From Ziziphus jujuba (taxonomy: Eukaryota > Streptophyta > Magnoliopsida > Rosales > Rhamnaceae): a stretch of 64,000 nucleotides of DNA. This document shows positions 24,080 through 38,043 of this stretch, one piece after another; the stretch's first letter is position 1, and each line of letters begins with the position of its first letter. The DNA is taken from contig NC_083383.1 in NCBI RefSeq assembly GCF_031755915.1, positions 3,724,001-3,788,000 on the forward strand, read 5' to 3'. The notes beneath the pieces were generated by a model that searched no databases, was not told where the DNA came from, and saw nothing but the letters and a program-made list of their open reading frames with translations. Made by a program: the position numbers and the translations under genes.

Positions 24080-25620
24080 TGTCGGCGTGAGGGTGTAGTG
24101 CAGTTATTGTTATTGTTTTCTTAATAGTTGTTACGTTTCCTCTATGTATGTAGTTTACTATTTGTTAGGAATATGGTTGTAGTCCTTACATGTATACTCA
24201 ATTGAAGCAGAGGTTTTTATGAATGAAGTATCTTTTCGAAATGTTTTGTTCTTTTTTCTCTCAACCCCTGCTATCTTCTCTTCTATATGTTATTGGAAAA
24301 CTGAGGACATATCAACTGTCAGAGTTGATGAACCATGGATACATGTGGGAAAACCAATGCGAAATTCTGCAACGAGGTTAACGAAATCTTAGCATGAAAT
24401 CAGTCAAGCTTGGATCAAGTCAATGCGACCCTCCAAATGTTGCCAACTGAGCTCAATCCCACCCACGATCACCTTCCTCAACACCTCAAATTGTCCTTTC
24501 CAAAGTTCAATGGCAATCACCCAATTGGCTTGGTCTACAAGGTAGAGCAATATTTCCAAAATGTTGCACCTGATCAAAAAGTGCCTTTGGCATCCTTCCA
24601 CCTCGAAGGCATCCGTTTAATGCTACCAGTGGTTGATGAAATTTTTCGGATTACTTACATGGTATGAGTTCACCAAAGCTGTCCTTTGTTTTGGTCCAAC
24701 CGATTATGAAGACCTGTTGGAAGCTTTAACTATGCTTAAACAAACCTAATCTTAAGCAAACCTAATCCGTAGAAGCTTACCCAGAAGCCTTCGAAAAGCT
24801 TTCACATCGAGTTGATGGTTGCCTGAAAATTTTCTTGTTGGTTGTTTTATTGCAGGTCTCCAAGATAACATCCGTTTTGATGTGAATATTAAACAACCTC
24901 GCACCTTGGCACATACAATTGCAGTTGCTCGGCTAATGGAGGAGCAAAATCAGTTACAAAAGAGACAGAGCCGACAATATTGCTTCCAATCAACTTCGGC
25001 AACCCTCAACTCAAGAGTGGGTGTCCTAGGTCCTCTACCAAACCAGCTTCTGAATCCAAGTTCGTACGCTAGTCCAACAACATCACGGCGAATCACCAAT
25101 CAAAAGGTGTGAGAATGTCAAGAGAAGGGATTATGTTACTATTATGATGAGAAGTTTGTTGCGGGTCATCAATGCTAGCGATTATGATTGAAGACTCAAT
25201 GCCTATGGAAAATGGAGAAACCATAGAAAAATCTGTGGAAGAATAAGTAGCGGTTTCCTAAGACATAACCTGATTTCATCCTCAAGGATGTTGTTAGTGG
25301 GAGGGGTTTTATGGTCCTAAGTTAGCGCCATGCGCCGTGCATGTCCCAAGGCCTGATCGGTGTGGGGACCTTGGTCAGAACTGTTAAAGCATGCGTTGTA
25401 GTGCAATTGTTGTTATTGTTTTGTTAATATTCGTCACCTTTCCACTATGTCGTGCAGTTAAGTATATCTTATAAATGTGGTTGTCGTCCTTATATATCTT
25501 GTCGGTTGTGGACAAGAAGTTTTTTTTTTTTTTTTTTTTTTTTGAATGAATCAAGTATCTTTTCCAAATCTCTTGTTCTTCTTTCTCAACCCCCGTTATA
25601 TTAAGGACATATTTTAATGT
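24080..25620 (+). mobile_element. Decayed Ty3/gypsy LTR retroelement, internally deleted
   Basis: Two diverged LTR-like segments are recognisable, about 24090-24310 and about 25300-25620. They share matching blocks such as gtagtgca..ttgttattgtttt and the gaatga..agtatcttttc block. Between them is a gag remnant with frameshifts and stops. 24410-24667 reads LPQHLKLSFPKFNGNHPIG and the FHLEG motif. A second block from 24819 reads PENFLVGCFIAGLQDNIRFD and RTLAHTIAVARLMEEQNQ. A damaged zinc knuckle (LCYYYDEKFVAGHQC, first Cys pair broken) follows near 25130. A segment near 25268-25305 looks like the end of a polyprotein followed by a polypurine tract (gtgggagggg). Reverse transcriptase and integrase are absent. 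It is not capable of independent movement. Confidence 0.8.
25508..25543. repeat. Poly-T tract inside the decayed LTR
   Basis: About 24 or more T in a row within the right LTR-like segment; the left LTR lacks the expansion. Confidence 0.7.
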
Positions 25621-27500
25621 TGCCCCTTAGGTATAGCAAACATATCAATTATTCTGGTTGTGTTTTTACAGTTTTGTTGGTGAATTATGTTTTATTTTCA
25701 TGAGTTTTTGGTTTGTTTAATTAACCTGATTTTGTCTCTGCAAATCATGATCCGTATTTTTGCTTCGGTTTCCACATCCGAGTTATTATCGATTTCCTCA
25801 GCAATATATATTATTGAGTCATTGTATTGGGGTTTGGCAGAAGAAACAAACAAACAAATAAAAGAAAAAGATAAAGGGCGGTGCACTGGATGGTAAATGC
25901 TTAATTTTAAAGGACTTCGTGTAACTTGATCAGGATGATAATACGAATAGGAAAGGACTTGCCTACTCTTCTCGCACAAGACTGGGCCCTATATTTTCAT
26001 GTTTCGTAACTTTTTTTCTACTTGAATTTAGTTTTCATGTGTGAATGTATCTTTTAGTGTACAATCTTATTCATGCGAGCAGTTAGTTCTATAATTCGTA
26101 ATTTGAGATTGAATGTTTTGTAGGGCAGTGACTCAGATGTTTTGTAGGGCAGTGACTTTGCGACAGACACCTTGCATTTTGTTAAAGATGGATACAAATC
26201 CGAAGCCAGAAGGGGTCATTACATTAGGGACAAAAGTTTCTTGTGTATATATGTTAAGAAAGAAGGATTATGTTCGTTCGTTATCAGACTTGACAGTTGT
26301 GATGAGTTCTATATCTCTGTCTCTCTTTCTCTCTTATTAATTACCTTTGGAGGACAACCTGAATACCTAAGATTCAATAATTAGGCGGGAGAAGAATATT
26401 AATAAATTAATTAAAAATTATCGTGGCTTTGATTAGAGTCTTACATTTTGCATGATAAAAGCTTTGTAACCGTAACATGGGCGTCAATTATATGCACTAC
26501 GGCATGTTTAGCATTATTGGGTATCAAATATAATGTTTGAAATGAGTTTATCGGAATAATAATTCTAGTAAGCAAAGAGTCAATATTGTTTTTTTGCCAG
26601 AAGATTGGGGGAAAAAAATTTGATAAATAATATGGCGACTCAGAATCAATTTTATATATTCATGACAATCAATGAAGCACAATACTTTTGGCCGCCGATG
26701 CAAGAAAGTGATTAATTATATTTACTATTCCCTACTGTAGTTATTCTTTAATATAATATCATCTAAAAAAAAGTCATCTAATGAAAATAAGATAATGATA
26801 AATCATTTATTAATTATATTAAAAATTTTATGCTAACTGAAATAATTTTGAATATCATAATTATTGTCGGTTGATTTATTTCCACTGTCCATTGTTTTGT
26901 TATTTAATTTTTATATTAAACAAGTTCTCGTTTTTTAAATTTGAGAAAAGTCCTTGAATGTTAATTACAATGCCATTTATTTTTTTGATTCAATTTATAT
27001 AAAAAGAATCTTTGAAATATAAGGTAAATATAATTCAATCAGCTTCTCAAGTATATAAACTTAAAAAGACAAAAAAAATAAAAATAAAAAAGTTGCTGAC
27101 AATTATTTGGCAAAGCAAAATTATTAATTACCTAGATATAATTAATTTATTATATCTATACCGTTGACATGTTTGTTTCTTTCCCAAAAATTAGATGCAA
27201 AACCTGTAAAAAAAAAAAAAAATGTAAACAATTATCATCTCATCAACATTTATAGCCGTTAATCAATATTAAAATCAAAATTCAAATTCCCAGCCAGTAT
27301 TAATTACAAATTTACAATGTGGCTATGGTCAAAATTTATAGCCATTTAATCATAAACTGAATAAAATTACAAATAATTAAAAAGAAAAAAGTAACGGTAT
27401 TTTTGGCAGATTGTTCTTTTTCCCGGGCAATGAAAGCGTCGGAATGAACCATTTTGAGTTTGCTTGCTTCATCTTTCTCTGTGGGCTTTCTCTAGCATTC
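25621..27500. other. Intergenic, no gene recognised
   Basis: AT-rich, with a 26-bp tandem duplication (gatgttttgtagggcagtga...) near 26110-26160. The last hundred bases are the probable promoter and leader of the transporter gene. Confidence 0.55.
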
Positions 27501-27547
27501 ATTACTTCTTCCACGCCCTCTAAACTCTAAACGATACTGAGATAGAC

Positions 27548-30500
27548 ATGGCTGGTGGTGGCCGTGACAGCCAAAAGGCAGATGAACTGCAGCCACACCC
27601 TGTGAAAGAGCAACTACCTGGCGTTCAGTATTGTGTTAACAGTCCTCCTCCGTGGCGTTCGTTTTCTCTCTTTTATCTTTCTACTTTCCCTCTTTATTTA
27701 TTTATTTTTATTTTTTATATAATTTGTTCTTCTCATTTGTTAATCCAATTCTTGAGATTATAAATTATATTTGGTTTTATGGTGATTCAGCGGAAGCTGT
27801 AGTGTTGGGTTTCCAGCATTATCTTTTAACTTTGGGTACCACCATTTTGATTCCAAGTATGATTGTTCCTCAAATGGGAGGTGATAATGTATGGTTATCC
27901 AAGTCAAAATATTTACCTGTATTTATATGTATATAGATATATATTTTGGAATATTTCTTTGTTTAATTTTCAACTTCTTGATTTGTTTGTTCCAGCTTGA
28001 CAAAGCTATGGTGATACAGACATTCCTTTTTGTTTCTGGATTAAGCACACTCTTGCAGTCTCTATTTGGGACCCGATTACCAGCTGTGGTAGTGGGTTCA
28101 TATTCATATATAATTCCAATAACTTCGATTGTTGTCGCCGATAGATATAATGCAGTCACAGACGCACATGAGGTGGGATTGATATTTTCATTTTGATTTC
28201 AGTAAGAGAATTTTCCATTAGATGATCTCCCTATACATGTTGTTCTAGATCTTAATTTTTTTGTTTTCTATGGTTTTTTTTCAGAAGTTCATTCACACAA
28301 TGAGAGGTATACAGGGTGCTCTAATTGCAAGTGCATGCTTCCAAATGGTCATAGGTTTCCTGGGTTTGTGGAGAAATGCTATTAGGTAAATTATCTAGAA
28401 TTAAAGATCGCAAATTGCTTAGTGTTTCTAGTTTAACTACCAGATTATTGCTGGTATTATTTGATAATTTGTGATCATGGTTTTCTCATTTACTGGTTTA
28501 GGTTTCTTAGCCCTCTTTCAGTTGTTCCCTTCATAACATTTGCTGGACTTGGGCTTTATCGCCTTGGTTTCCCCACGGTATAGAGTTCTGTTCCCTTTAC
28601 TCTTGGCTATTGTTTAGCTCTAGTCATTGCCCTTTAAACAACTAGACTGCATAGTTGAATAAATAGGGCGCAAGAGATAATGACCAGTTTCGCTTTGCTT
28701 AATTAATTTCCTTATAATTGGAAAAAGCAGAATATATGCGCTTCTAGAGTCATAAAGCAGAATATATGCGCTTCTAGAGTCATACTCATTCTGTTTTATT
28801 TTATTTTTTCTGTTGCCTTTTTTAATTTATTGTAGCTGGCAAAATGTGTTGAAGTTGGGCTTCCAGAGTTGATCGTCTTCGTTTTCATCTCACAGGCAAG
28901 TGTCATATGGTTGATAATTAGGCAAGTTTTTTACTGGACTTTTTCAGTTTATGCAAATTTCTATCTCGAGGCATTATTTTCTTTTTGACAAACAATTTTG
29001 CAGTACCTTCCTCATTATATACAAGCAAGGGTACAAAGATGTGATAGATATTCAGTGCTGTTGTCGGTTGCAATTGTATGGTTATATGCTCAACTTCTGA
29101 CATCAAGTGGAGTATACAACCACAAACCTATCAATACTCAACTTTGTTGCCGTACTGATCGTGCTGGACTTGTTGGTGCAGCTCATTGGTGAGATTATGA
29201 ATTCAAATTGTAGATTCAATGTTTATTCATGCCTTTAAAATTCTCTCTTTAACTTAGGTTTATTCTATAATCTTTGACTTAGCATCTCTGTTCACCCTTG
29301 CTGGGGAAGTACTCTTAACAACATTAAATTCTCATGTTTTCTTTTGTTGTTATCTGCAGGATATATATTCCATATCCATTTCAATGGGGTAGCCCTACTT
29401 TTAATGCAGGGGATGTTTTTGCAATGATGGCTGCTTCTTTTGTTTCTCTTTTCGAGGTTCACTCCATTTTCTATTTAATATCTTATTGTAGTTGTATTTT
29501 CTATAGTTTGGAAAACATATTTTATAGCTGGGCATTTCCTAAATATCATGATTTTGCAGTCCACTGGTATATTTTTTGCTACAGCAAGATATGGGGGTGC
29601 CACACCTGTACCACCTTCTGTTATTAGTCGTGGTGTTGGCTGGCTGGTAGGATGCTTATACACTTTCATTTATATCTAAATATTTTGGTTCTCTTCTTAA
29701 TTCTCTTAACTCTGTGCTTTTTTTTTCTTTTTTCCTATTTTCATTTTTTTTTTCATTGCTTATTTTCTTAATTTGAATTTCAGGGTGTAGGGGCATTACT
29801 AAATGGCATGTTCGGTTGTCTAACAGGCACAACTGCATCTGTGTAACGAATTTAAACCTCTGTTAAATTTCAGTTATTTCCCATTATATGAATATTCCTC
29901 ATATGTCACACAAGAATCAAAATTTAAAGAGGCATTCTAAAAATTTCAGCTGTACTTGAGGGAATTAGAACTTACCTTTCTAATGCTGAATCCAATCTAA
30001 TGTGCTTTGTGATGTATTTAGGGAAAATGCTGGTCTATTAGCGTTGACAAGAGTTGGTAGTCGGAGAGTCATCCAAATATCAGCAGGGTTCATGATTTTC
30101 TTCTCTGTATTTGGTATATATAATGCTATTGAATTTTCTATCTGCAGTTTCCTATTGTTCAAATTGTTGAAACATCTCTCATACAAAATATAAGTTAGTA
30201 CTTGTGAAGTGACCAGCAAAATATAATTACATGCCACTCATTGCTGCGTCTAAAGACTAAGAGACTATGTTTTGCCTTCTTTTCTACATTAATTAGTAAA
30301 ACATGCAAATATTTTGTATAAGCTTTATTCATTGTGGATTGCAACCATTAAAAGAAACATCAGATTAAGTAGAAGGCATCCAGGATCTGATAGCACCCTT
30401 ATTTTATATGATAGCTTTTATTTCCTCAAAATGTCTAATTTTTGTTATTGATCAGGAAAATTTGGAGCTTTTTTTGCTTGTGTACCACTGCCAATCCTGG

Positions 30501-31256
30501 CTGCCATATACTGTGTTTTATTTGGTTATGTTGGTATGTACTTCTGTTTCTTCCATCTTGTGATATGTCATTGTCTTTTGTGAAGAAGAGTTTGAAATCA
30601 CATTCTATTGATTTTTTACTATTTTTAATTTAATTTATATTTTTATTTTTATTTATTTGTTTTGTGAGGAGCAAACCTATAAAGAACATGTAGGATATAA
30701 ACTAGTAGACTTATACCAAAAGAAAAAATTTGAATGGATTGACAGGGTCTTTTTTGTCAAATGCAGCTTCTGCAGGTCTCAGTTTTCTCCAATTCTGTAA
30801 CTTGAACAGTTTTAGGACAAAATTTATACTTGGCTTCTCTTTCTTCTTGGGAATTTCAGTACCACAATATTTCAGAGAATATTTTCAAATAGAATCGACA
30901 TCTGGGCATGTTCATGGTAGTGGTCGATGGGTGAGGTTTCTGAACTGAGACATAATTGTGTTTTTCAAGCTATTCCGTGCTTGCTATGGTATTACCATCA
31001 CCAGCAGTCTATTTGATTTGTGTTGAATTTCATGCAGTTTGAGGACGTACTAACTGTCATTTTCATGTCCCACACTACGGTGGCTGCTATTGTTGCCATG
31101 ATCTTGGATTCCACACTTACCCGAGAAAATGATCCAAATGGGAAGGACAGTGGCTTGCATTGGTGGAAGAAGTTTAGCTTATATGGTTCAGATGTTAGAA
31201 ATGATGAATTCTATGCATTGCCATGCAGATTGAATAAGTTTTTCCCATCCCTTTAA
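27548..31256 (+). CDS. NAT2: Nucleobase-ascorbate transporter (NAT/NCS2), NAT1/NAT2 clade
   Basis: Predicted 533-residue polytopic membrane protein of the NAT/NCS2 family, which carries uric acid, xanthine or other nucleobases; plant substrates are less certain. Exons: 27548-27656, 27791-27888, 27996-28172, 28285-28385, 28502-28577, 28836-28895, 29004-29188, 29360-29456, 29560-29646, 29784-29842, 30022-30113, 30456-30533, 30767-30930, 31038-31256. The cytosolic N terminus ends PVKEQLPGVQYCVNSPPPWP. The family signature is ENAGLLALTR, spanning exons 10-11. Hydrophobic segments suit about 12-14 membrane helices. The C terminus NDEFYALPCRLNKFFPSL is the plant NAT ending. The loop before RCDRY is shorter than in Arabidopsis NAT2 as I remember it. 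Intron 6 uses a GC donor (GCAAGT). Clade placement is from remembered sequences, not an alignment. Confidence 0.95.
28718..28783. repeat. Tandem duplication in transporter intron 5
   Basis: The segment aaagcagaatatatgcgctt, continuing for about 30 bases in all, occurs twice in direct succession, apparently identical. Confidence 0.85.
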
Positions 31257-32031
31257 GAATTTTTTGCTTCCTTCTTTTTCTAGTCAAGAAAAGCAAGAAT
31301 TTAAAAAGACCATTTCTTTGGTTTTGTACTTCTCGGCGTTTACATTGTTTCAAAATTCCATCCACAGAGAAAAGTTTGATTGCGTTTGAATGTCAAATAT
31401 AGATTTTAACTCGTTCTTTGTATCTAAAGCTAATTGTCTAATAATAATAGATGAATGAGATGGCAAAAAGTTGGAAGTCCTTGAATAGAATACGACATGT
31501 CGTGTTCAAGGAGTGTCCGAGTTGTTTGATTTTTGTATTTTTTTTTGGGATAATTTATCTAAATTACAATCTATCCTTAATATTTTCTTTTCTATGATTA
31601 TTCAAATTCGTATTGAATGTGGACAAATAAAAGTACTCAACCACTAGAGTTAATTTTCTTTGTCATTTGATTTTCGTACTTGGTTGACTGAATTCAAACA
31701 TTATATAATATATTAGAACAGATTTAAATTGTTTTGTTATCATCAAATTAAAATAAAATTTTTCACACTTGTTTTAATTGGGAAACATATATAATAATAA
31801 AATTATTAAAATTAAATAAAATATATAACAAGTGAATAAAAATAAATCCAAAACTTTAATGAACTCTTTTTTAAAAATTTTTTATTCTGCAAACAAAAAC
31901 CTGAAATGTTCATTTACCGGAAACCTCAATACACAAATCAGATTAGATACTCTTTAAAGTCTTAACACACACACATGTTCATTTACCGGAAACCTCAATA
32001 CACAAATCAGATTAGATACTCTTTAAAGTCT

Positions 32032-32085
<54 letters not shown>

Positions 32086-32260
32086 GTTAAGTCCAAATTT
32101 AATGTTTTCCGAGGTACTTTAATCTGATTAGATTAGTCAATACCATTACACAGATTGATCAAATTAACATCCATCACAAATTAAAAGACTTTTATTTGTT
32201 AAAGGGAAAACAAAATCCAACGCCACGTTTCAAAAATAGGCAAGGCGTGTAACGTAGGAG
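31257..32260. other. Spacer after the transporter gene
   Basis: The left 250 bases are probably its 3' UTR. The rest is AT-rich, with a 69-bp tandem duplication and a CA/TA microsatellite; no coding potential. Confidence 0.6.
31907..32085. repeat. 69-bp tandem duplication ending in a (CA)n(TA)n microsatellite
   Basis: The block containing ttcatttaccggaaacctca starts near 31909 and again 69 bases later, essentially identical. The second copy runs into about 16 CA units and about 9 TA units. Confidence 0.88.
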
Positions 32261-32867
32261 AGTTTGTCTCGCGTTTGTGTTTTTGAATCGTATGGACATT
32301 TGGAAGAACATCAACTTTACATTCCCTCTGTTGTCGTTCCAAGTTTCTCCCCATTGCTCTATAACGACCACGGCCATCTTACAATGACCACCTCACCACC
32401 TCGTTATCGCCGAAAATTTTTCCCATCTATTTTCTCTTTCTCTCTCTTTCGTTTTTGCTTTTTCTCAGCACAGAACCTCCGTCTGCACCCCACTACATTC
32501 TTTGTTTTCTCTCCCGGGAAGTTTTTCTTTATGGGAAATTTCCCGGGAAAGATAATAATTCTATTGTAGCAAAATTTTGTATCATTTACCCTTGATATCC
32601 TTTCTTTGGACATTTGGTTTGTCAATGTCTTATTCATAATCGAAATTTCTCTTCGGATTTAGCCCGTTTGGTGGTGGGGCTCTTCAATATCAAGTATGTA
32701 TTTGTTTCACATATTTTCTCTGATAAAAATTTGGCTTTGCATTGCTAAAAATAACTCTGAATTTTAAAAAGAAAAATAGAAAATTGGATGAGTTTGGTAG
32801 CTTGGTTTGTGTGTATAATTTTGTATGACAATGTTAACCCTATGCTTCTTGTCAATGGGTTTCAGAG

Positions 32868-35130
32868 ATGATGGGAAGTCGCTATGAGAATCTGATTGCT
32901 TCATCTGAAACATTTGATTATGAATATGGAGGTATTGTCTTTTCAAAAGAAGGGAAGGGTAAGAGACTGTGGAAAAAACTGAAATATCAACTTGTTGAAT
33001 ACCACTCATTGCCTGGGTATCTGAGAGACAACGAGTTCATTCTGGGTTACTATCGGTCAGAATGGCCATTGAAGCAGGTTTTCCTCAGCATTTTCTCAAT
33101 TCACAATGAGACTCTTAATATCTGGACGTAAGTACTACTACTTTATCATAGACAAACTTTGGCCTTTTAATTGTCCAATGCTTATATGATAGAAAATCTG
33201 ATCGTAGTTATTTTATATCCGGATCTAGCTTTAAACAGTTCAGTGTAAACTTTTTTATTTTTAATTTTTTTTAATTTTTCTTTTTATATAATTACTCTTT
33301 CCCTCACAATGTAAGTGTGGTGCATACAGTATATCAATTTTTATGTTTGTTCCTTTTTCTTTTTTGTTAAGAAAAGGACATGTATGTTGATTTAGACAAA
33401 AGTGTGTTAATACTTGATCTCAATGAATGCCATTGATTTCTGTTTGCAGGCATTTGATTGGGTTTTTTCTTTTCCTTTGTTTGACCGCGTACACAGCGGT
33501 GAGAGCTCCATCGATCATGGATCTTTATTCTATACAACATTTGCATGACTTTGTGAGAGCAGCTGATTTGCAGAAAATTCCTAAAGACCTAATGAGTTGC
33601 CTGCCTTCACTACCCAACGTGTCTGGTCTTCCTAAGCTAAAAGATATAACAACATCATTGTCTTCAGGGGATTTTATATCCTCATTTTCTGGTTGGAATG
33701 TACTTGAAGTTCTGAATAACTGTTTGCGTGATCGGTTTTCTTATGCAGATCAAACAGATGCCAATGTTCTGGTAAAGTCCTTCTCCTTGCAATTAATTCC
33801 AACTGCATATTCTGTATAATTTTCATCTTTTTTCTTTAAACCTGCTCTATTATTAGAATGAAATCTTTCTTACTACGCAAGTTCCCTGTGTTTAGGCGTG
33901 TTTTAGCATGGTGAATTTGGAAGTTTAGGAATTTATTTTGAAATGGACAAAGTTGAGATGGTATCGTCCAATGAGATGAAACAATTAATTACTATATATT
34001 TTGTTGTTCATCAAAATAGTTTTCTACTTCTTTTACTTATATGCTTACTGTAAACTCTATCCATTCACTAACAAAGTGTAATCTCTTCAATGGGTTGTTA
34101 TTTTTCCTGTCAAAGAATTGACAAAACAAATATAGAAAAAATCAAGAATGCAATATTCTTCGATAAAGGATATTTGCAATGGATTTTCAGCTTGCACGGT
34201 AGGTCTTGGCACATGATTTCGGAGGTCTTAGCACATGAATGTCGGGAGATGTACCAAATCTCCTACAGCATTAATCACTTTGAGAATTTGAATATAAATT
34301 CATATAGAAACAAACAAAAGGGTGGCTGCAATCTCTCTGTTTTTACATTCAACTCTGCATCTAGTATTTATCTACTCAAAAATGTCACTTTACACGATGT
34401 TATAAGTTATATTTGCACACACATACACACATGATGTTTCATTGTTAATTACATGCCTAATGGTTCTGCTATCTCGTTTTCGTTGTTGCAGCATGGTGTA
34501 AACATGGTAGCTCCCATGTTGATCCAACCGGTCACAAGATGGCCCTTTTTTGCCTTCCTAGGAGGAGCCATGTTCTGCCTGCTAGCCAGCAGTGCATGCC
34601 ACCTCCTTTCCTGCCACTCGGAGAACTTATCCTATGTAATGCTGAGACTCGACTATGCAGGCATTGCTGCACTTATCTCAACCTCCTTCTACCCTCCTGT
34701 CTACTACTCCTTTATGTGCAATCCTTTCTTTTGCTATCTCTACTTAGGATTCATAACAATACTAGGAATAGGCACCATGATTTTCTCCCTTATCCCAGAA
34801 TTCCAGAAACCCAGATTCAGAGTCTTTCGCACTACTCTCTTCTTTGGGATGGGAATGTCGGGTGTGGCACCTATAATTCACAAGCTGGTTTTGTACCATA
34901 ATAAGCCAGAGGCCATTGAGACCGCTCAATACGAGGTTGTAATGGGTGTCCTTTATGGGTTGGGAGCATTGATTTATGCTACGAGGATACCAGAGCGGTG
35001 GATGCCTGGAAAGTTTGATATTGCTGGCCACAGCCACCAGCTTTTCCATGTCTTGGTTGTGGCTGGAGCTTACACACATTATCAAGCCGGGTTAATCTAT
35101 CTCAGATGGCGGGATTCGCAAGGATGTTAG
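32868..35130 (+). CDS. HHP4: Heptahelical transmembrane protein (PAQR family), HHP4/HHP5 type
   Basis: Predicted 406-residue membrane protein of the PAQR family, related to animal adiponectin and progestin receptors; plant HHPs respond to hormones and sugars. Exons: 32868-33127, 33450-33771, 34492-35130, with GT-AG introns. A 5' UTR intron is likely (donor near 32693, acceptor 32864-32865). The cytosolic N-terminal domain has YQLVEYHSLPGYLRDNEF and SIHNETLNIWTH leading into TM1. The PAQR metal-site residues are present in SSACHLLSCHSE, LDYAGI and AGHSHQLFH. The loop after TM1 is long and serine-rich (about residues 110-195). The C terminus WRDSQGC ends like Arabidopsis HHP4/5. The choice between HHP4 and HHP5 is not certain. 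Confidence 0.95.
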
Positions 35131-35887
35131 ATTTGAGAGTCAGTACTCTTTTAGGCCTCACTCTTCCTCTATGCTGCGGGGTTTAATTAGGACTTTCATT
35201 TGTTGTTAACCAATTTTGAGGCATCCATTTTGAGGCTCTTTAATTTTCTAGCTTCCTGTCCTTGAAAGGAGAGATCTTTGTGGAGAAAAGTTTTCTCTTC
35301 TTGATGATCGAGCATTACCCCACTTCTAATGCTACATATGGATCATTTGTAGTTGGTTAACTTGGAGGTAGTCTCAGGAATTTCTCTACATTGTTTTACA
35401 GAAAAAATACTAGGCAGTTGGTGCAACGGAAAAGTATGCGTATCATAGCTTAAAAAATCATATATTCAAAAGAGTCTAGCTAAGAGTCGGGATTACCTTC
35501 CACACACGTTTATCAGATTCTCAAGGGAAATCACTAACGGCCAGTTTTGGGAAGCTTGATGTGTACAACACATGTTTTCTTTTGGTTTTCATCAAAGTTA
35601 TATAGAATATCCTTTTAAGTTTTCTCCTTCTTAGTTTTAGATGATTCTCTGTTACATAGTGTTTATATACATAATTGAATCGATTATATACATCAATTGC
35701 ACTATAAAAATTGAAACTGTAACTTCCTCAAACAGCATTGCTTCTATATATTCCTCCTCAAAAGTTTTTGAAGGAGAAAAAACACATAAAGCAAAGCACA
35801 CAACGTGGGATATCATTGAGTTTGTCAGCGTATCAAACCCGTGGATACAGCTTTCCATGCATTCATACTTTTTGTCCTGCTGCTCAC

Positions 35888-35923
<36 letters not shown>

Positions 35924-38008
35924 AAAAGGAAAAATTTCTGGAACCTTGTAACTAAAATAATTCCAAAGTCTCTCTTAAATCATAAAATTGGTTTTTTATT
36001 ATTTTTTAATTAATTAATTAATTAATTGATTTTTTATTATCATTTCAATTATTTATTTGTATTTATATTTTTCCTTTGTTTCATGGCTCATGGAATTATT
36101 ATGTTACGATTAGATACTCTTTCCGACCATGTTGACCTCTTTGATATCCCATATAAACAGTCATTGCATGTGAACCTCACGTGGGCCTTCCTCTATCTCA
36201 TACTCTGATGATGGTACCTAAATGATTTCATGTCGTGGGCCTGCCAATCTGCCTCAATTTTATTACGAAGTGCGTTTTTTAACTTTTTGCTTTTTTGGCC
36301 TTTATTGGCAGGTAAACTTACAAGGCTATAACATAATAATTTCTATTTGGTCTGTACATTTTTTGTTTTTATTTTTTTATTTTATTTCCAAGTGAAATCA
36401 AAAACTAGTTTCTATACAGTTTATTCATGATAACGTTAGCATCTATCTGGTCATGAACTTTAAGGATTTAAAACCAATAAAATGTTAATAAATGATGTTT
36501 TTTTTTCAAACGAAAACAGCTATCCAATAAAATTTATCTTTATTTATTTATTTTTGTTCCAGCTTGTGGAGGGATCCTTAAGGTTGAAAAACTCTTCAAT
36601 TTAAAAGGGAAGTGTTGCCCTTTCGAAGATTTTTTCTTTTTTTTTTTTTCTTTTTTTTGGGTCAAATTTTTTTAATGAAAATTTGGATGATTAATGAATA
36701 GGAATCTAGGATATTTTTCAAACTTCGAACTTGGTATCTAGACTAGTATCATTTCTGAATTCTGAATCAACCCCATTCTTTTAGTGAAGTCATATTAAAT
36801 GAATGGGACCGATTAGTAGAAATATGGTTTGGGATGGCCAAAAAGGCTTAGAGACGCAACTTAATTTTGTTTGTTTTTGTTAGCATTAATTCCTGATTGT
36901 CTTCAGAAGACAAGGAACACATAAAAGCTCTAATCTGGCCACATTTTTCACTAAGCTGATGCAGACTGGTTTTGTTAAGTCAAGCAATGAACAAAAAAGA
37001 AACGGTCGGTGGTATTCTTACAATCACAGATTGGCTTCTAGCAGGTGATAAAGTTTGACCTATCCTCCATTTGGGACCAGTTGACAATAACAAGCTCGAG
37101 CACAGCCCTGTCGCCCCCCATACTCTACAAGCTGTAGTGCAATGAAGTAGCATATAAAGGAGAGAGCTTAATTGGATGAAAAATCAAGAAATTTCAAGAA
37201 TAAAGGTTTCTGAGAAAGCAAATGATATATATTGGTGTCACTTCAACATTATCAATAATGGTGATAAATATATATGTTTTTATAATTTTATATTCAGAGT
37301 TACAATTTGTTGAGAACTGTACTAACGTACACTGATATAAGGTATCTATCATCTTCAATAATTTAAAACTAAAATATCAAATTGGATAAGTAATAACATT
37401 TGCCACCTCAATAAGTTTTTCATCCATAATGGAGACAAAAAATCCGTCTTATATTTTTGTTTGCAAAGGTAAGAGTTAAATACAGTATAAAAATTTCTGA
37501 AACCACGGAGAGTCAGAACGTTGTTTGGATAAAATAAGTTTTCCCAGTAAACGGGAGAAAAGGAAAGGCAAAAAAAAGAAGCAAATAAATAAATAAAATA
37601 ATGTGAGAAAGCCATTGACCAATGGAGTTTTCATTCATAAAAATTGAATCATCGAGTAGCCATAAGGGCCAAAAGCTAGCTAAAAGATAATGCCAGAAGG
37701 GCAATGTGCTGATGAGAAAAAGTATCTGCACGGGTTTCAGACAGACAAAAATACATAAATCAGGCCCCGTGATGTTGTTAAGGTCTTTATTTTCCTATTG
37801 TCAATGGATTCAGTCCCATGATGTTAGGGTCCAACATCTTTTATTTTTTTGTCACAGCTTTTTAACACTGGCTTTCTGTATAAATTTTTTTTGAGCAAAG
37901 AGAATATGAACTTGGTTTTCCTTTTATAGTTGGTTTACTAATAATTGCCTTTTTTTGCATGGAAGGTCTTATATTTTCTAAATTGTTCGTCAAAATTATA
38001 GTATAGTG

Positions 38009-38043
<35 letters not shown>

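Noticed and set aside
31974..32085. Possible satellite or centromeric array
   Set aside because: Only two copies of a 69-bp unit plus a simple microsatellite; too small and not extended.
34090..34434. 114-residue frame in the second HHP intron
   Set aside because: Falls between two well-supported exons and has no recognisable features; AT-rich chance frame.
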